From: Dehalococcoidales bacterium
GTDB taxonomy: Bacteria > Chloroflexota > Dehalococcoidia > Dehalococcoidales > DAOVUZ01
DNA: 7,759 nucleotides
Direction: 5' to 3'
Assembly (NCBI GenBank): GCA_030632305.1
Contig: DAOVUZ010000034.1
Span: 1-7,759, forward strand
A model generated the notes under the pieces. That model saw nothing but the letters and a program-made list of their open reading frames with translations. It was not told the DNA's origin and ran no database searches. Shown piece by piece: positions 6,365-7,759 of this stretch. Made by a program: the position numbers and the translations under genes. Numbering within the stretch: the first letter of the stretch is position 1; each line of letters starts with the position of its first letter.

Positions 6365-6389
6365 TAAAGCACTTCTCTATGATAATTAT

Positions 6390-6415
6390 GAGGTTATGTA
6401 AACCTCTTTTTATTT
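6390..6415 (+). terminator. Small intrinsic terminator in the ribF leader
   Basis: GAGGTT (6390-6395), a five-base loop and AACCTC (6401-6406) form a perfect 6-bp stem followed at once by TTTTTATTT (6407-6415). The T-tract exists only in the plus orientation. It sits about 20 nt after the predicted distal start and upstream of the proximal promoter. It would end transcripts from the distal promoter or from further upstream unless antitermination occurs. Confidence 0.6.
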
Positions 6416-6441
6416 CACCCTTAGCTATGCAATATTATAAT
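6414..6441 (+). promoter_or_regulatory. Candidate proximal ribF-tyrS promoter
   Basis: A perfect TATAAT (6436-6441) is preceded after 16 bp by TTCACC (6414-6419, 4/6). Transcription would start near 6448, giving a leader of about 26 nt that contains AAGGGG (6460-6465), eight bases before the ribF ATG. Because it lies past the terminator, it could drive ribF-tyrS on its own. Confidence 0.5.
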
Positions 6442-6473
6442 CCGTTAGTAATCCCGCTCAAGGGGAAGGAATT

Positions 6474-7406
6474 ATGCCAGTAGAGGAAGAGCTAGCCAGG
6501 TTATCACCCAACAAAGATACACTACTGACTATTGGAGTTTTCGACGGGGTTCACCTTGGCCACAAATACCTGATTTCGCAGCTCAAGGAGCATGCCCAGC
6601 GGCAGAATTTGCTTGCTGGAGTGGTAACCTTCCGTCAGCATCCCCAAGAGGTGCTGTCTCCCCAGACTAAGCTACCATTCCTGACTGACCTCACCGAAAG
6701 AACCAACCTCCTCAAAAATGAAGGCGTTGATACTATCATTACCTTATCCTTCACCCCTGAGTTTGCCCAGCTCAGCGCCCAAGAGTTCGCCAGTCTGCTA
6801 AAGAAACACCTCAGAATGCGTGGGATAGTAATTGGACCTGACTTTTCCCTCGGTAAGAACCGAGAAGGCAATGTTAATACCCTCCGCACACTGGGACAGG
6901 ATATGAACTTCAGTGTAACCGTAGTACCCCCTGTAGTAATAAATGATGAGGTGGCAAGCAGCACTGCTATCAGGAAGGCCCTAGCTGACGGAAACATGAA
7001 AAAGGTGCACCAGCTAATAGGCCGCTCCTTCAGCCTTCATGGGCGTGTAACTGTAGGGGCAGGCCGAGGCGCAGAATTAGGCTTTCGCACCACCAATTTG
7101 GACATAGACCCGGAACAGGCTCTCCCTGCCGACGGCGTTTATGCTACCTGGGCATACATTAATGACAAAGCCTACCAGTCAATGACCAATATTGGGAAGT
7201 GCCCTACTTTCGGTTATAATGAGCGTACTGTAGAGGTCTATATCCTCAACTACGACAGCGACCTATACAGGCACGAGCTAAAGATTGATATTATAGAGCG
7301 ACTCCGTGATGAAAAGCAATTTGACACCACCGAAGAACTGAGGAAACAGATAATAGAGGATGTAAATCAAGGCAGAGCTATATTAAGCTCCGGGGGTAGA
7401 AACTAG
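6474..7406 (+). CDS. ribF: Bifunctional riboflavin kinase / FAD synthetase RibF
   Basis: RibF phosphorylates riboflavin to FMN and then adenylylates FMN to FAD. The 310-residue length is normal for the bifunctional bacterial enzyme. The N-terminal nucleotidyltransferase half carries GVFDGVHLGH (21-30), GPDFSLGKNREGN (121-133) and SSTAIR (162-167). The C-terminal riboflavin kinase half begins near 180 and carries LGFRTTN (202-208), NIGKCPTFG (239-247) and VEVY with Glu254, the likely catalytic base, then the DLYRHELKI and LRDEKQF segments. In most family members the kinase ATP/Mg motif reads PTAN; here it is RTTN, so the Thr and Asn that matter most remain but Pro is replaced by Arg. The ATG is supported by AAGGGG eight bases upstream and by the motif spacing. 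tyrS follows after two bases, so the two are almost certainly cotranscribed. Confidence 0.96.
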   Translation: MPVEEELARLSPNKDTLLTIGVFDGVHLGHKYLISQLKEHAQRQNLLAGVVTFRQHPQEVLSPQTKLPFLTDLTERTNLLKNEGVDTIITLSFTPEFAQLSAQEFASLLKKHLRMRGIVIGPDFSLGKNREGNVNTLRTLGQDMNFSVTVVPPVVINDEVASSTAIRKALADGNMKKVHQLIGRSFSLHGRVTVGAGRGAELGFRTTNLDIDPEQALPADGVYATWAYINDKAYQSMTNIGKCPTFGYNERTVEVYILNYDSDLYRHELKIDIIERLRDEKQFDTTEELRKQIIEDVNQGRAILSSGGRN

Positions 7407-7408
7407 GC

Positions 7409-7759
7409 ATGAATACCGGTGAAAAAGTTATGACCAGCCAGGATATCAACCACCTGCTAAGGCGAGGGGTAGCTGAAATTATAGTTGAAGAAGAGATGGT
7501 AAAGCTACTGCGCTCAGGCAAAAAACTACGGCTAAAAGAGGGCTTCGACCCCAGCTTCCCCGACATCCATCTGGGTCATATGATAGCGCTAAGAAAATTA
7601 CGCCAGTTCCAGGAGCTGGGACATCAAGTCGTTCTTATCGTTGCTGATTGGACCGCCCAAATTGGTGACCCGACTGGTGTTTCTATCACTCGACCCATGC
7701 TGTCTATGGAGCAGGTTCAGGCTAATGCCGAAACCTATATGAAGCAGTTCTTTAAGGTA
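7409..7759 (+). CDS. tyrS: Tyrosine--tRNA ligase (TyrRS), N-terminal part (3' end outside window)
   Basis: This is the first 117 codons of a class I synthetase that charges tRNA-Tyr; the frame is open at the window edge. The Rossmann-fold signatures are clear: KEGFDPSFPDIHLGH with the HIGH-type HLGH at residues 54-57 (7568-7579), then LRKLRQFQELGHQVV and DWTAQIGDPTG, a combination characteristic of bacterial TyrRS. The KMSKS loop and tRNA-binding domain lie outside the window. The start is the ATG at 7409, two bases after the ribF stop, with only a G-rich GGGGG at 7392-7396, 12 bases upstream, as a possible ribosome-binding site. The in-frame ATG at 7430 (residue 8) is a possible alternative, since the conserved region starts after it. 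Close coupling suggests translation is helped by ribosomes finishing ribF. Confidence 0.95.
   Translation, partial: MNTGEKVMTSQDINHLLRRGVAEIIVEEEMVKLLRSGKKLRLKEGFDPSFPDIHLGHMIALRKLRQFQELGHQVVLIVADWTAQIGDPTGVSITRPMLSMEQVQANAETYMKQFFKV

Larger units (their letters stand above)
6011..6473. other. 463-bp intergenic region between tRNA-Thr and ribF
   Basis: No convincing protein gene is present on either strand. The region holds, in order: the possible tRNA promoter (minus), an AT-rich stretch with a perfect TTGACA at 6111-6116 but no good -10 partner, an 83-bp palindromic repeat (6174-6256), and the ribF leader with two candidate promoters flanking a small terminator (6336-6441). The short open frames here (23 codons from 6275 and 34 codons from 6379) lack ribosome-binding sites that would make them persuasive. 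Confidence 0.7.

Noticed and set aside
6371..6473. FMN riboswitch upstream of ribF
   Set aside because: The leader is about 100 nt at most from the distal start and shows only one 6-bp hairpin; the conserved multi-helix RFN element is not present.

Overview
The window looks like an ordinary stretch of bacterial chromosome, dominated by housekeeping genes for translation and nucleotide or cofactor metabolism. The gene set (FtsH, MetRS, RsmI, a CBS-less GuaB3-type IMP dehydrogenase homologue, RibF, TyrRS), the protein sequences and a dispersed palindromic repeat of the GTCATTGCGAG...CGAAGCAATC type suggest a Chloroflexota member close to Dehalococcoidia. That placement rests on recalled family resemblance and was not tested by a search.

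Layout. At 1-812 (+) is the 3' part of ftsH, entering from outside the window. Convergent to it is a minus-strand cluster read rsmI (3587-2772), a 66-residue CxxC protein (2760-2560) and metG (2495-825). The start signal of the CxxC protein overlaps the rsmI stop codon. A 122-bp divergent promoter region (3588-3709) separates rsmI from guaB3 (3710-4855, +). It contains recognisable -10/-35 pairs in both directions and a perfect 10-bp inverted repeat around the rsmI promoter. Convergent to guaB3 is an unrecognised TIM-barrel-like protein (5668-4868, -) ending in a six-Arg run and a 13-Glu tail.

From 5669 to 6473 there is no convincing protein gene. This part holds a tRNA-Thr(CGT) gene on the minus strand with encoded CCA, a probable minus-strand terminator beyond it, an 83-bp imperfect palindromic repeat, and a ribF leader with two candidate promoters separated by a small intrinsic terminator. 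The window ends with ribF (6474-7406) and the 5' part of tyrS (7409 onward), two bases apart and probably cotranscribed.

How they fit together: MetRS, TyrRS, tRNA-Thr and the rRNA methyltransferase RsmI serve translation. RibF makes FMN and FAD, GuaB3 belongs to the purine IMPDH/GMPR family, and FtsH is membrane protein quality control. I see no mobile element gene, CRISPR array, defence system or biosynthetic cluster. The points most worth a second look are the ribF leader with a terminator between two promoters, the charge-segregated tail of the unknown barrel protein, the GuaB3 homologue outside its best-studied hosts, and the inverted repeat between rsmI and guaB3. None amounts to a demonstrated new system.
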